Positions 37,115 through 49,219 of a stretch of DNA of 64,000 nt are shown piece by piece. The translations under genes were made by a program, and so were the position numbers. The notes under the pieces are model-generated. The model worked only from the letters and a program-made list of their open reading frames with translations, did not search any database and was not told the DNA's origin. This DNA comes from Polytrichum commune (taxonomy: Eukaryota > Streptophyta > Polytrichopsida > Polytrichales > Polytrichaceae): contig OX485809.1 in NCBI GenBank assembly GCA_950295325.1, forward strand, positions 34,164,001 through 34,228,000, given 5' to 3'. Position 1 is the stretch's first letter, and each line of letters opens with the position of its first letter.

Positions 37115-38120
37115 GTAGTGGGAGGGAAACCTCACTGTTCCGGATGGTTGAGTAACGTCTAGGTGGGATAGCCGTTGGGAGGATTGGGTGAACCCCGGAA
37201 AGGATCCAGGCTCGCGATGTCCGAGCTTCTGAAGAGGTCCCACCGCCCTTAGATGGACCAATCCGGAAAGTGGTACGGATCGCCCAGTTAGCTCAGATTG
37301 AGTAGAGTCCAAGGTAGAAATAGCCGGATCGATCCGTCAGAAGGAGGAGGGAATGACCGGAACAGTTAGGATTCCGAGTCGGAGGTTGTCTCCGGAGCGT
37401 AGTGGGAGGGAAACCTCACTGTTCCGGATGTCTGGGTAACGTCCAGGTGAGATAGCCGGGGGGAAGATTGGGCAAAGGTCCGGAAGGGATCCGGACTTGC
37501 GCCAATCTGATCTTCTGAAGCACGGGTAGATCACTTAGTGCATTTTAAAAACGACGTGCGGCATAATATAGAGAGGATTAAAATCATTTGAAATAAAAAT
37601 TATAAAGGAATTCCAAATAATAAAGGGGCCATTAAATGTAGACAATCCCATTATAAGTAAGTTAGATGGACATAAAACGTGGGCCATTATTTTTTTGTAA
37701 AATCAATATAGGGGCTGAAGATAAGGATCCTAGAAGGTATGTTTAGTATGGTATGTAAATGGGTTTAGGACTCACAGGGATGGATGATAATTGGGATTTC
37801 CATCTGTCCAAAATTACTTAAAAGGAATATAGAGTACAAAAAATTGCAATGACTTGGACAATATAAGTAATGGAAGGGTGCAAACAAATGGGCCATTTTT
37901 GAAATTTAAGTAATTATAGGGAGGCTTTAATTCAGCCCTTGAAGGTAAATAGCCCCAAAACAAAAAAAACCCCAGCCGCACGTGGTGCACAAAAATACCT
38001 TAGAGTGATCTGCCCGTGTTCTGAAGAGGTCTCATCGCCGGTGGACGGGACAATCCAGAAAGTGGTACGGGTCACCCACTTATCCCGTCGAGTCATATCG
38101 CCGGTTGAAATCCGGACTAC
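37115..38120 (+). repeat. ~284-bp tandem repeat split by a MITE
   Basis: 'gtagtgggagggaaacctca' starts at 37115 and again at 37399, with the following ~120 bases similar. The segment 'ttctgaagaggtc..tccggaaagtggtacggatc' after copy 1 recurs after the MITE at 38019. The MITE therefore interrupted copy 2. Confidence 0.7.
37521..38018. mobile_element. hAT-type MITE
   Basis: The left terminus CACGGGTAGATCACT and the reverse complement of the right terminus, CACGGGCAGATCACT, continue imperfectly to a shared 'ACGTGCGGC' about 40 bases in. An 8-bp duplication TTCTGAAG flanks it (37513-37520 and 38019-38026), the hAT signature. The interior is AT-rich and non-coding, unlike the GC-rich host element, so it is a foreign insertion. 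Confidence 0.75.
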
Positions 38121-38595
38121 TCTGGTCGTTGTGGTCCTAAGAGATAATCCGGATCTCCCTGTGTGACTTGCCAAGACGGATTTGATCAATCCGGATTGGT
38201 TGTGAGGGAATTTCCGGATTCCAATCTTATAAGGGATGTCTTCACCGGAAGAAACCACCTATTCTAGAGGATAGACATAGAGGGGTGATTAAGCATTATA
38301 ATTAAGACCTAGAGATACAATCCGGAAAGGCCAACTCCGGAAGAAGAAGAAGAGTGTCCAAAAGACCAAAAGTCCGGAAACAGGGGTTTCCGGAAATTTG
38401 GCTGAGGAATAGAAGATAAACAAGTACAGAGAGTTCTAGACCTCCTACACTTCACAGAATCCCTGGACGATACTAGGGTCATCCAGACAAAACCGGATTG
38501 GGCACTTAGAAACGCCAATCCGGATATTTTTGTGTTCGCATGTCCCCACACCTTGACCCACATTTCCTAGTAGTGATTCATGTTGTGGCCGAGGT

Positions 38596-38795
38596 AGACC
38601 CACGTTGTTTTCACCCCCATTCGACAATTAGAGTGGTCCACACTAATTATTTCCACTAGAATTCTTCACCCGCACCAATAAGACTATTTAGTGCACACTG
38701 ATATGTGCAATCAGGTTGCCTTTTTTTACCCATGTAAAACACCTTGGGTCAAAATTAGGTCATGCAAAAACTTCTAACTCCCCATTTTTCAGTTG
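38596..38795 (+). repeat. Dispersed repeat (direct copy at 32436-32640)
   Basis: See 32436-32640. Confidence 0.6.
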
Positions 38796-39106
38796 CATGT
38801 TTGTGTTCCATTCTATATATATCATCTAACATGGGCCTCCACTATCTTACCTTAATGGGAAGAAACTTAAAAAATTAGGAGGAAACTAACGCCGGAACAA
38901 ATAATGATTAACAAATAACAACATGAATAATGCCAATAGGAATATTAAGGATATAATGGATAATGTCAACATTTTCAATGATAGTTCTGCTATGAAGAGT
39001 AATTTCAAGGAGTAATACTAAGATGAACAATGGTTCTTGCGAATTGTACTAGGATGAATAATGATTCATGTGCATAGTGCCAAGAGTATAACTCCATCCA
39101 AATTTT

Positions 39107-40196
39107 GAAGTTCATCATGAATGTATGAATAAAAAATGAGTAATCCCATTTTTTTCGAGGGCCCATGGAATTCAATTGACATAGTCCAGGGTCATGGAAC
39201 CGACCCACGTGGTTGTATAATGTTGTGAGCTACGTGATTGAGTAACTTAAACATATTTGATTAGGTCAATGCCGCAATTGTGATTTCCGTGCAAGGCAGG
39301 TTGCCACAAGCTCTTAAATGTTTTGAAGTTCATCATGAATGTATGAATAATAAATGAATAATCCCGCTTTGTTTGGGGGACCATGGAATTCAATTCACAT
39401 AGTCCAAGGTCATGAAACCCACCCACATGGCTTAATAATGTTGTGAACTACGTGATTGAGTAACTTATACATATTTGATTAGGTCACCGCCGTAGTTGTG
39501 ATTGACATGCAAGGCGGCCTGCCACAAGCTTTTAAATGTTTTGAAGTTCATCATGAATGCATGAATAATAAATGAATAATCCCACTTTCTTTGGGGGGCC
39601 ATGGAATTCAATTCACATAGTCTAGGGTCATGGAATTGAGCCACATGGTTGAATAATGTTGTGAGCTACGTGATTGAGTAATTTATGCATATTTGATTAG
39701 ATCAACGCCGCAATTGTGATTACCGTGCAAGGCGGGCTGCCACAAGCTCTTAATTTTTTTGAAGTTCATCATGAATGTATGAATAATAAATGAATAATCC
39801 TACCTTGTTTGGGGGGCCGTGGAATTCAATTCACATAGTCTAGGGTCATGGAATTGACCCACATGCCTAAATAATGTTGTGAGCTACATGATTGAGTAAG
39901 TTATGCATATTTGATTAAATCAACGCCGCAATTGTGATTACCGTGCAAAGCGGGCTGCCACAAGCTCTTAATTTTTTTGAAGTTCATCATGAATGTATAA
40001 ATAATAAATGAATAATCCCACTTTGTTCGGAGACCCATGGAATTCAATTGACATGGTCCAGGGTCATGAAACCCACCCACCCACATGGCTTAATAATGTT
40101 GTGAATTACGTGATTGAGTAGTAACTTACACATAATTGATTAGGTCAATGACGCAATTGTGGATGCCGTGCGAGGGCCGCCACAAGCTCTTAAAAA
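39107..40196 (+). repeat. 218-bp satellite, five copies
   Basis: 'gaagttcatcatgaatg' recurs at 39107, 39325, 39543, 39761 and 39979, an exact 218-bp period. Each unit holds 'ccatggaattcaatt', 'gtgattgagtaa' and 'gccacaagctctta'. Copies differ by scattered substitutions. No coding sense; the open frames here repeat with the unit. Confidence 0.9.
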
Positions 40197-43100
40197 TTAG
40201 AGTTTAACTGATCATGTTCCCAAGGCACCGAGTGGGGGAACAATTGTCTGCATGCCTAGTTGTAGCCACCTTCCTCCCTTCAACATAAATAGTCCAGAAG
40301 CCCATCTCAAAATGCAAGTGACAACGCTTAGTTGATGTACATGGTGGTGTTGTATCATTTCGTGTTAAACTTGCATTCTCTTGAATTTTGATACTTGCCA
40401 TTGAGAGCATTAGAGTGGGCGGTTCGGTTAAGGTGGTTAGATGAGTTTCATCTTGGTGTAAGGGATGTGGGTGGGGATTATTTAGATCACGATTGTTGCC
40501 GATGTTTTGAAGTATCTAGAAGGTGAAATTGGTACACCTACCATTATCCTGGTTGTGGGAATAGAGGTGATGAACTTTAGGGTATGTAAGGAAAGAGAAA
40601 GAGTGGCACATGTGGATGTTGAAGGTCCATATATGGAGTGGCCTCATCTACCAAGTTTCAACTAAACTAGGTGACACGCCAACTTCATAAATTTAGTCAT
40701 ACTTATCTCTCTATCCAAGAGTGTTGAGCCTTCGAAGCCGGTAGGCTGAACTAATGCGTGAGGCTTAGCCCATACCTATGCCTTTGTCTTCTGCTTCCTT
40801 CAAAGTGAGTTCCTCCCTGCCGTCTCTGATTGATCAGACATTGACCAATTGCATTGCACTTTGAGTTTCACCTCAGGCTCCAACTCTTGCCCTGACGAAG
40901 GCGGACAATTACGATTTATTCTGAAGAACGAGAGGGTCTAGATGTGGTAGATTTGGAGAGGCAGTGAGTGTGAGAACTGCAAGTCTATCAAGAGTTTTTT
41001 GTACCATCAAGTTACAGATCCACTTACGGTGATCCAGCACCAAACGTCCCCAGTTTTGTTAGCCTCATGATTCATGTAAGCTCCTACTTCCTTTCGCATT
41101 ATTTTGGCATTTTGTACAAGGTTGGATGTTGTATAACAACAAAGGTGGATGTCGAGAAGGACTATATGTATTGTGTCATTGTCTTTTATTTGATCAAGAT
41201 CTTTTGGATTGTCGTTGTTTTTGGAGTGACAAGGGTTTCGTTGACGCTCTCATCCTTTATTTTCACACATAGTTCAATCTTTTCTATCTCGCTCTATTTC
41301 AAGAATTTCATTATTTATTTATTTATTTATTTTCTCCAATGGCATGCAATTTTGCAAAAGGTAATAAAAATTCTCTATCTTTCAGTGTGGTTTCCAACCA
41401 AAACTTTGCAAACTGTATCCATGGTTTCAAACCGTGTCTAACCTCACCGTAGAGGTGTTCCTAGATTGTGATTTCAAAAGATTTTTAGAGATTTGATGCT
41501 TAAAGGGGTTGTAATTGTATGCTCTTATGTTGAATGGAATCAATCACATAAATTTGTGGGAGTGCAAATAGGTGTCATAGTACCACGCTACCAACTAGTT
41601 CAATCTCACATGCATTATTAAGGATCTTCAAATGGTTGAAATTTTAGCGTTTGGATATCAATCTAAGTGGTGCCCGTCATTGCTAAGTGGGCAATCATAC
41701 AAATGGAAAGTTCATGTATGTTCTTCAATATGAAACTTGAAGGAATTCATAAACATTTGCTTAAGAGAATGTAGAGCATCAAGATCATGGAACTCCATAA
41801 GAATGTTGCCTGAATGCAACTAACTAGTCGATCTACAACATGATAAGTTATAGTTTTTCTTTGTAGGATTGAACACTAGTCTAAGAGGTAGACTATAAAC
41901 TAAACTATTTTGTCTACGATTGGAAAGACGTAGTTTTATGTGTCGAATTAGCAACTAAACAGTTCTAAGGATGAATATAGTTGTCATGAATCTTCACTAA
42001 TCTAACAAAACTTTTGGCGAGTGTCTACATCGTGTGACATTTGCAAATTTTGAAAAATGCCTAGTTTGTATCCTTGAAAAGCAACCACTCGTAATCCTCA
42101 CCATGCACAATTTTTTAGATTGATATTTGCAAGTCCTAAACGGAAGACGACTAGTTTATGAAGTATGGGATTGGTAGTAATGGTTAGTTGTATATATTAT
42201 CGTGATACACTCTGGTAGTGTACAGTGAAATAGGTGTTAGGTTAGATATGCATGTAGAATTTGAACTTCAATTATTTCCGACTAGACACCAATATTGCTA
42301 ACAAATTGACCGAATTAGAAAATCTAGAAAGTATCTCCGTCTCATAGACACATGGATCTCTTGTACAAAATATGACACAACCTACGTCAAAATTCTTACG
42401 TGGTGTTTTGAGTGAATATGATTTGGTCATATTTGTGGAGCTTCTTGTCTTTTGCTTTTATGCATGACCTTTCCTTTCGGATGTTTGATCGGTTAGCATT
42501 TGCAACTTTGGTGCTAGATCTATACTCTCATCCCCACATCAAGCGTCCAACCTCCACAAAAGTTCATGAGTTACCTTGAAGAATTAGCATTTTGACACCG
42601 AAATGCCTACCTTGCTCATGACCTATGTTATTAAAGTAGCATGTAGCCTACAATTGAAGGATTTTCAACAATTTGGGAGTCAATGATACTTGCATGTATA
42701 TTCTGCATATGAATACATAGTGTAGAACTTGTGTGCTTGATATTGCAGAGCTGCCTAAGAAGACCAAAGAATAACAATCATTTCTTGCATTTTGCTAGAC
42801 CAAACACCTTCAATTGATGTTCTTGAGAAATCTACAACAATAAATTCCATGAACCTTTGAATGAGCAACCACATTCTGCTCAATAGGTAGTTTATGAAAT
42901 TTGCGACTTTTAGGAGTGAGTATATTCAAAAACAACAATTTGTATTGTTGAGGGTAAGGAACATCATACTCTGCTACAAGGATTTTGAAAATGACATGTT
43001 TATGAAAATGTTGTGGCTTTTACGCTTGCATTCAACACCTCTCAATCAAGTCAGTGAGTGTCTGGACAATCAACCTTGTTTTCAAGTTAGGAAGAACGTC

Positions 43101-43874
43101 GGGTTGTAGCGACTTCCTAGAGTATGATAGGAAATTGAACAAGGGCTTCGTAGATGATGAATAGAGAAACAAAATATGAGATTATGCAAATTTCCCAAAT
43201 CCTTTGACTTTTCTTACAATGTGTCAAATATACTAGTGGCCATGTTTGCTCATTGCGATCTTTTTGTTGCATGTGTGTTTAGGTTCACATTGAGCTAAGT
43301 AGACGTGGCGCCAAGACTAATATTTGTTGAGGAGAATATTCAAGAGTACTTCAAGGTGAGCCTACGACCACTTTCATGTTGATGTTGAAGTGGTTTGCAT
43401 GGGTGTTTTGTCACATGGGAGTATGTGAGCTGAGTCCTCTATTGTATTACTCAAACAAAGTCATAGTGATATTTCTATTTGGTTGGTGACAAAATGTCGC
43501 AAAGTATGGTCACATTTTTAAGCCTTATAGTGTGGACAACATGAGTTATCCATGCATCAAGTTTTGTGATCCACAAATCACATATGCCTTACTTTACTCT
43601 TGAATAATCATTTCTTACGTCCTCAATGTGAGGATGTTGGGGCTAAACTCACAAATATTCAATTTATGCTGATTGTAATCGTATCCTCATTTTTAAAAGC
43701 TATGTCTAGTAAAGACAATAGGGTGCCTCATATTATTTAGTGGCATAATACAACGATGGATACAACATTAAAGTAAATTCAATAGTTTCAAAGTAACGCA
43801 GGGTTATAATTATAAGGGGCAAGGACTTTACATATGTTGCGTGGATATAGCATGCTTGATGATTGGGATGCATT
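40197..43874. other. Non-coding stretch left of the MULE-like element
   Basis: AT-rich. A 124-codon frame at 41067 is hydrophobic but lacks motifs or splice context. No gene claimed. Confidence 0.45.
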
Positions 43875-43886
43875 AGTATCGGTTGA

Positions 43887-43973
43887 GGGAAGCTATCTTA
43901 TGAGCGATGAGCAGTGAGCGGTGAGCGGTGAGCAGTAACACATGAGCAATGAGCAGTAACATATGAGCAATGA
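43887..43973 (+). repeat. Left terminal inverted repeat with GAGC-type iterations
   Basis: After GCTATCTTATGAGC the sequence repeats TGAGCRGTGAGC-like words about nine times. Such subterminal iterations commonly bind transposases; that role is inferred. Confidence 0.85.
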
Positions 43974-44059
43974 TTCCAAACTTAGTAAAGACACACGGGT
44001 TTAGGGTACACAACCAAAATTTTGACAAATTAATTGCATATTTTCAATTGTAAATTGCC

Positions 44060-44340
44060 AATATTTTAAATGAAGCACAAGTGAAAGGGCCCTATTTCCA
44101 TGGATCATTTAAAACACTTTCAATTCATTGTTGATTTTTATTATAATAATCCAAACCAATACATGTCATTTATTGACATCCTTATACATGTAGTTACAAC
44201 CAACACTTGCACAACTACTCACATTCCACAACACCAGCAAGTTCAAGTAGGTGCATAACCTCATTATACGTACATGTAGGTGCCATAATTGTGAGCCACT
44301 CAAACTGCTCACGGGTTGAATTAAGGCCCATAATCTACAA
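44060..44340 (-). pseudogene. Duplicated 3' end of the transposase gene
   Basis: This block resembles 44645-44860, the 3' end and downstream region of the transposase gene. It includes 'gatttttattataa.aatccaaacca', 'ccagcaagttcaagtag' and 'acatgtaggtgc' equivalents. It is a diverged, non-functional second copy of the gene's tail, lying between the left terminal repeat and the intact tail. Confidence 0.65.
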
Positions 44341-44389
44341 ATGAGAGGAAATTAGATATTAGAAATAGTCAATATGTAGGTAACTAATA

Positions 44390-44600
44390 GGTTTTGAGAC
44401 ATCCGCCTGTGGATGCGAGTTGTGTAAGAGACTGGTATTAGGTCTGTATCAACCCGGGTTCGAATCCGGTTGGTTACATTGACTGGTGCTATCCCAAATT
44501 GAGCTAGTGATAAAGTAGGAATAATCTATAGGCGGATACCAAGAAGACGTTACTACGCGGATGTACGTAGAATCTTCTCAATTATTTTTTATTTTTAGAA
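44390..44600 (+). mobile_element. tRNA-like / SINE candidate
   Basis: GGGTTCGAATCC at about 44456 is a perfect RNA polymerase III B box. An A-box-like 'tggatgcgagttgtg' lies about 45 bases upstream. The remainder does not fold as a normal tRNA, and the segment separates the two copies of the transposase tail. A SINE insertion is likely, but its ends are unresolved. Confidence 0.4.
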
Positions 44601-44769
44601 ACTTGTTATTATTTATCCATGTCAATCAATCAAACCGCTCACGGTTGGGTCGTACTGAATCATTTGAAATACTTCCAGCCCATTGCTGATTTTTATTATA
44701 AAAATCCAAACCAAAACATGTCATATTTTGACATTCAAATATATGGTACTTAATAGACCATTTGCAATA

Positions 44770-47700
44770 CTACTCACACTCTACGATACCAGCAAGTTCA
44801 AGTAGTCGCATGACCTCGTTATAGGTATATGTAGGTGCATGAATGAACTTATCACTCTCGTAATCCACCTTGCACAAAAATCTAAACACATAATAAAGAT
44901 GTTTACAATACACCCATTTTCCTTTCTTTCCCAATGCATGAGAGGACATTTTCGTGAAATCCGGACATAAGCAATGCGGGATGTCGCCAATTGTGACATG
45001 GTAGGTGATATCCTGCTTGGAGACAATGTTGATTATCACTCCAAAGCCCGGATATGGAATGGCAGTGACCCCAACCACATAGTAACCCTCCATGAGTCCG
45101 GCGCTCTCCCATTTGTTTTTGTGATCCGCTAGCGGTGCTGTTGGATTACGACGCACTGTCTTCCCAAACCTGAATGTAGGGTGGGCGTCCGGGTTTGGTG
45201 GCATAGAAAAATGCGAGCGAGGGATGGGAAGAGTTGCGATTGTTGAAAGCCTACGACGAGGGGACAATGCCTCCCTCTGCTGTAGTTGAAATCCAGCATC
45301 TTCAAGTGCCAAAACCTCCTCTCGCGATAGATTGGTACCTATCTTCACCGGCCACGTGTTGGGTACTGTAGGCCAGTCCAACACATATTTCTTCTTACTG
45401 CCACTCACACAACGTTTGATGTCGTCAGGGCAAAACCAAAATTCATACTCCACATTGTTGGGAGAGCGAAATTCCTTTCTGAGCCCTTTGTATGTTGGAG
45501 CAGGTGTGCCATGTTTCCCAGTCCCGACTTTGGCATTGCACATAGTCCCTGTGATGGCCTGCAGTGCCCAACATCGTTTGGCTGAGTTGGGTGGTAATCT
45601 TGCAATGTGCCAGTTGGAAGCAAGACAATCAGTCTCTAACACGGATGTAGTATGAGCCACACCATGAATTGCAGAACTTAACGATTCCTCTATGCGTTGA
45701 CGAGTTGCTCGGGTGTTCGGACGGGGAATGGAATAGTTCACTTTGTCGGGTCGATGAGAGTCACAATCAGCACCCGGTGGTAGGTTGAGTTTGCGTTTGG
45801 TGGAACCAAAGAGCTCTGATCCTTCCAATGCACAATCTCTAGTGTTGACGTCTTCTGCCCCTGGATAAGACTTCATGGCATCGGCCAACATTTTTGGATC
45901 TCCACACCTTGCAGCCGCTTTGAGTTTCAAGGATGTCGAATCAGGACCTTTACCATCAGACCCCCCTTTCAACCATGTCCGGTAATTTGCAATTTGCATG
46001 AAAGCACGGATCATGTCGTCCACTGTAGCTTCATATAAACAAGTCATGTTGCCGGACTGTTGGAGCCATTTGTTGTGTACAGTCTCTGCAAGGTTGCATG
46101 TTGGCATTTCCGCACGCTCTTCTATTGTCATATCCTATGAACAACACACAAATACAAGGATAAAACAAACATAAGATAGATTATATATTTAGGTTTGGGT
46201 CGTTCAACCCAAAATGGTTGCCATGTTTGGGTCGAACGACCCAAACTGCCTACAAGGTTTGGGTCGAACGACCTAAACTGTTTGCGTAGTTTGGGTTGTT
46301 CGACCCAAAATGGCTGCCACGTTTGGGTCGAACGACCCAAACTGCCTGCCACATTTGGGTCGTTCGACCCAAACTGCATACAAGGTTTGGGTCGAACGAC
46401 CCAAACTATTTGTTGTTTGTTGTGTACAGTCTCTGCAAGGTTGCATGTTGGCATTCCCGTACGCTCTTCTATTGTCATATCCTATGAACAATACAGAAAG
46501 ACAAAGATAAGAAAAACATAAGATATATTACATTGAATAATGAAGTTTGATATGTACTTACAAGTAGCATATGGCCATCCCATTGTCTGTAACGAAAGTG
46601 CCAAAATGCCAACCACTCTGAAAGGCCAAGGATGCCTTCCTCGGAGGCAGCTCCAGATGACAACCACCAAGAACGAATCACATGGTACTTGGTCTCAGCG
46701 TCGTCCATTGTTTTCGCGTCTTTGTAATCCTTGCATATTTGTTTGTGTTGAAATTGCAAGGATGGTTTGATATACTTTTGGGTCACCTTATCCAAGCTTG
46801 CGGACCAATGGAAAAGACATGTACGCTCACGTGCAACCATGGGTAGACTTGGATCACCATCCCCGTAAATCGCCCTCACCGCATTCCAATTAGCTTGAGC
46901 ACCATCAGCCATAAACCCTTTGAAGTTTACGTATGGTACACAATTTTCTGCCATGACAGCATTCAAATTTTCCCAAAAGAGAATTTGTGCTGCACCATCT
47001 TTAGATTGCATGTCACAACACGCAATAGTCAACACTTTACAATATCGACTGTCGTACACATGGCAAGCCATGGTCGTCCAGTCTTTCAAACGTTTGACAT
47101 GGTCAAACATAATCCATGAATTCTCCATATCCCCACCGACTTGCATCCTCTTCACAAGCTCCACACCACTACCTGGAAGGTCTACAGACATCTTGAAAAC
47201 AAACACTTTGTCCTTTGACTGCCCTGGGAACCGACTACCATGGACGAATTTGAAAGCAGAGTGGTTTTTGAGCGCCATAATACTATCCATAGTTCCCATT
47301 CCACTACGCAAAAAACGCTTTGATCCAGATACAAAGTTACGACAATTTGGAGAGGCAAGAGTGCTGAATTTGTCCATGACGACCTCTAGGAATGAACCAA
47401 CCAAGTGATGGCCTTCGACATTTGCGGGAGATTTGAGAAGGTAATCGGCCAAGAATTGTTTGCTCACCGCCATAACTATGGCTGAATTTTTTGCTGTGGG
47501 TGTTTTCAATACTTCATTTGCAATGCATTGGTATGCCATGTCCAATGATTCACGGCATGTGCCATTGGCCACAGGGTGATCATGTACACCAAGATGAATG
47601 CAAGCCCTGGACATTCCAACGGATGTGGAGTGGATGTATATGATTCGAGCATTACACAAAGCAATGCACACAGGTGTGGACCGACATACCTTACACTCGA

Positions 47701-48697
47701 CAGTGGACTTAGTAGGGGGAACAACACCCACAGCAAATGGGATAGGAGTTGAACCGGCCCATTCCGTGTTGTTCCGGAGGCCCCCATTGCGATTCATGTA
47801 ATCACAGTAGTCATTATGACATTGGAGATGACCAGCACAAGTAGAGCGCCGGAAGGACAGTCCAAAGTCATTTTGGATATTCGTGGTTTTGGTGGTGCAC
47901 CAAGGATGACCGTCGCACATTTTGTCCATGCCGTCCATTGAGCGACCATACGTACTTGGAGCTTTGAGTGCCACAGGATGCAAGAGAAACAAAACATCAC
48001 CATTAAAAGAAGATGGTAAGTACTTGACTTTACGAACATCTATACTGTCAAAATCAATGGATGCAAGATCGGACTTTGATCTTTTTCTTGACTTTGTCAG
48101 CTTCAAGGCATCAACCATAGTCAACCCTGTAGATGAAGGTGAAGGGTGTAGTGGAGGACGTTGAGAAGGTGAGATTTGGGGAACCACCTTGTTGTACATA
48201 AGACCGCAAGGGGATTTGGCTACATGTATAGGAAGTTGGGAAGGAGTAGAATGAACATTTCTAAATGGAAATGGCGATGTGTTTGAAAGATCAACAGATG
48301 CACAAATGTCGTCTTCTGAATCTGATAGCACAAACACACTATCATCAAGGGGTTCCACCTTAACAGGTGCGATAGAGGGAATTTGAACTGTGGATGTACC
48401 GGATTCGTTTGTCAAAATGACAGTTGAAACTTGCATCTGAGACTCAGAAAGTCCTATCACCCTAAATGAACCAGGTCCTAAGATCCACATAAAACCAACA
48501 TCAGTTCTATTTTTTGGAACCAAAATCGTTTCATACACCTCTCCATCTGCAGAGTACATCTCATGCTCTAAATACATGGTTCCTATCTGGAGGTTGAATC
48601 TCAAACTAAGTAAATCCTCTGAAACACTCACATGACCATCATCTTGGAGTGGCAAGATGAAGGGAACAAAAGATCCATGAGCTCTAATGGTAGCCAT
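44770..48697 (-). CDS. MULE-like DDE transposase with SWIM zinc finger
   Basis: Two exons fit on the minus strand. Exon 1 is 48697-46562 (712 codons), ending at a GTAAGT donor. Exon 2 is 46134-44770, entered at a TTCATAG acceptor. Together they give about 1166 residues. The N-terminus holds an acidic stretch, then KSRKRSKSD (nuclear-localisation-like). Residues about 261-375 form a Cys/His-rich zinc-binding region. The DDE core has Asp532 (IMFDHV), Asp598 (GFMADGAQ) and the CLFH motif at 627-630. The candidate third acid is in CNLAETVHNKW just after the exon junction. A SWIM finger (HCLCPDF...WVYCKHLYY) lies near 1095-1125. Both exons are open with no stop, so this copy could be functional. 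It should bind the terminal repeats and excise the element. A nearer acceptor at 46482 would instead splice into palindromic repeats and truncate the protein. Confidence 0.8.
46062..46187 (-). repeat. Intron-end/exon-start duplication, copy A
   Basis: About 120 bases, covering the polypyrimidine tract, the acceptor and the first ~22 codons of transposase exon 2, are duplicated at 46411-46530. Array A lies between the copies. This copy leads into the intact exon. Confidence 0.8.
46193..46408. repeat. Palindromic array A (7 units, ~32-bp period)
   Basis: Each unit is a 22-bp palindrome: arm GTTTGGGTCG, two central bases (AA or TT), and the arm's reverse complement. A ~10-base spacer follows. 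Seven units, some with one mismatch. It lies within the transposase transcription unit, between two copies of the same splice acceptor. Confidence 0.9.
46411..46530 (-). repeat. Intron-end/exon-start duplication, copy B
   Basis: Matches 46062-46187 with few differences. It includes a usable TTCATAG acceptor (46482), but its reading frame runs into array A and stops after about 116 codons. Confidence 0.8.
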
Positions 48698-49219
48698 AGA
48701 AAATCAAAAGAACATATGAACAACACATCACAAAAATATGGGGTGAATGTTGGTTTTGTATAGAGTTGTGTGAGGAAATGAATGGAAATGAAAACGTGTG
48801 ATACAATAATGGATGGAGATGAAAGCGTGTGATACATAGCATCTAATAATACAGAAGTGGACATAACACAATAATAGTCAGAGAATATTTACGAGCAAGA
48901 TATACACAAAATGGCGTCAAATACTAAAAGTATTGGTAGAAAACAAAAATATATATGTGTGGACTGACGTAGATGTAGAAAGAATTAAAATTGGTTGGAA
49001 AAATAAATTATTGCTCATTATCAATAGAACAAAGTAGGTGTCAGAAAATTTTGGCGGATATAACAAAAATAAACACATAATGACAAACGCGTCGAAATAT
49101 CTCGCTCATTGAACGCCAATTACAACATGTGATCGTAATATACGCCGGATTTTGTGAGATAGATACATTGGAAGAATAAATGATAGTACCTGATAGAAAA
49201 CATATCATAGACACCAACG
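48698..49219. promoter_or_regulatory. Divergent promoter region of the transposon
   Basis: These 522 bases separate the start codons of the transposase (minus) and the methyltransferase-like gene (plus), so both promoters must lie here unless the internal one at about 51987 is used. AT-rich; no single strong TATA box was assigned. Shared control of the two genes is likely from the layout. Confidence 0.5.

Larger units (their letters stand above)
34200..38530. mobile_element. GC-rich, CCGGA-rich retroelement remnant
   Basis: Composition changes abruptly from AT-rich flanks to GC-rich DNA saturated with TCCGG/CCGGA, in coding and non-coding parts alike. It contains a gag-like pseudogene (34577-36657). 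Downstream, 36840-36960 resembles an LTR/poly(A) region ('gaccacctacttaag..'-type leader, 'ccattgttgtatcc', 'caataaattcc'). Tandem ~284-bp repeats follow at 37115-38120. I could not align a pair of LTRs, so class assignment is tentative and the edges are approximate. Confidence 0.45.

Noticed and set aside
41067-41441. 124-codon hydrophobic frame as a membrane protein gene
   Set aside because: T-rich sequence produces Phe/Ile/Leu-rich frames by chance. No motif, promoter or conservation evidence.
44440-44480. Functional tRNA gene
   Set aside because: The B box is perfect but no acceptor stem or proper anticodon arm could be paired. SINE or tRNA relic preferred.
46895-47408. Plus-strand frames inside the transposase exon
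   Set aside because: Antisense shadows. The minus strand holds the DDE motifs and splice sites.
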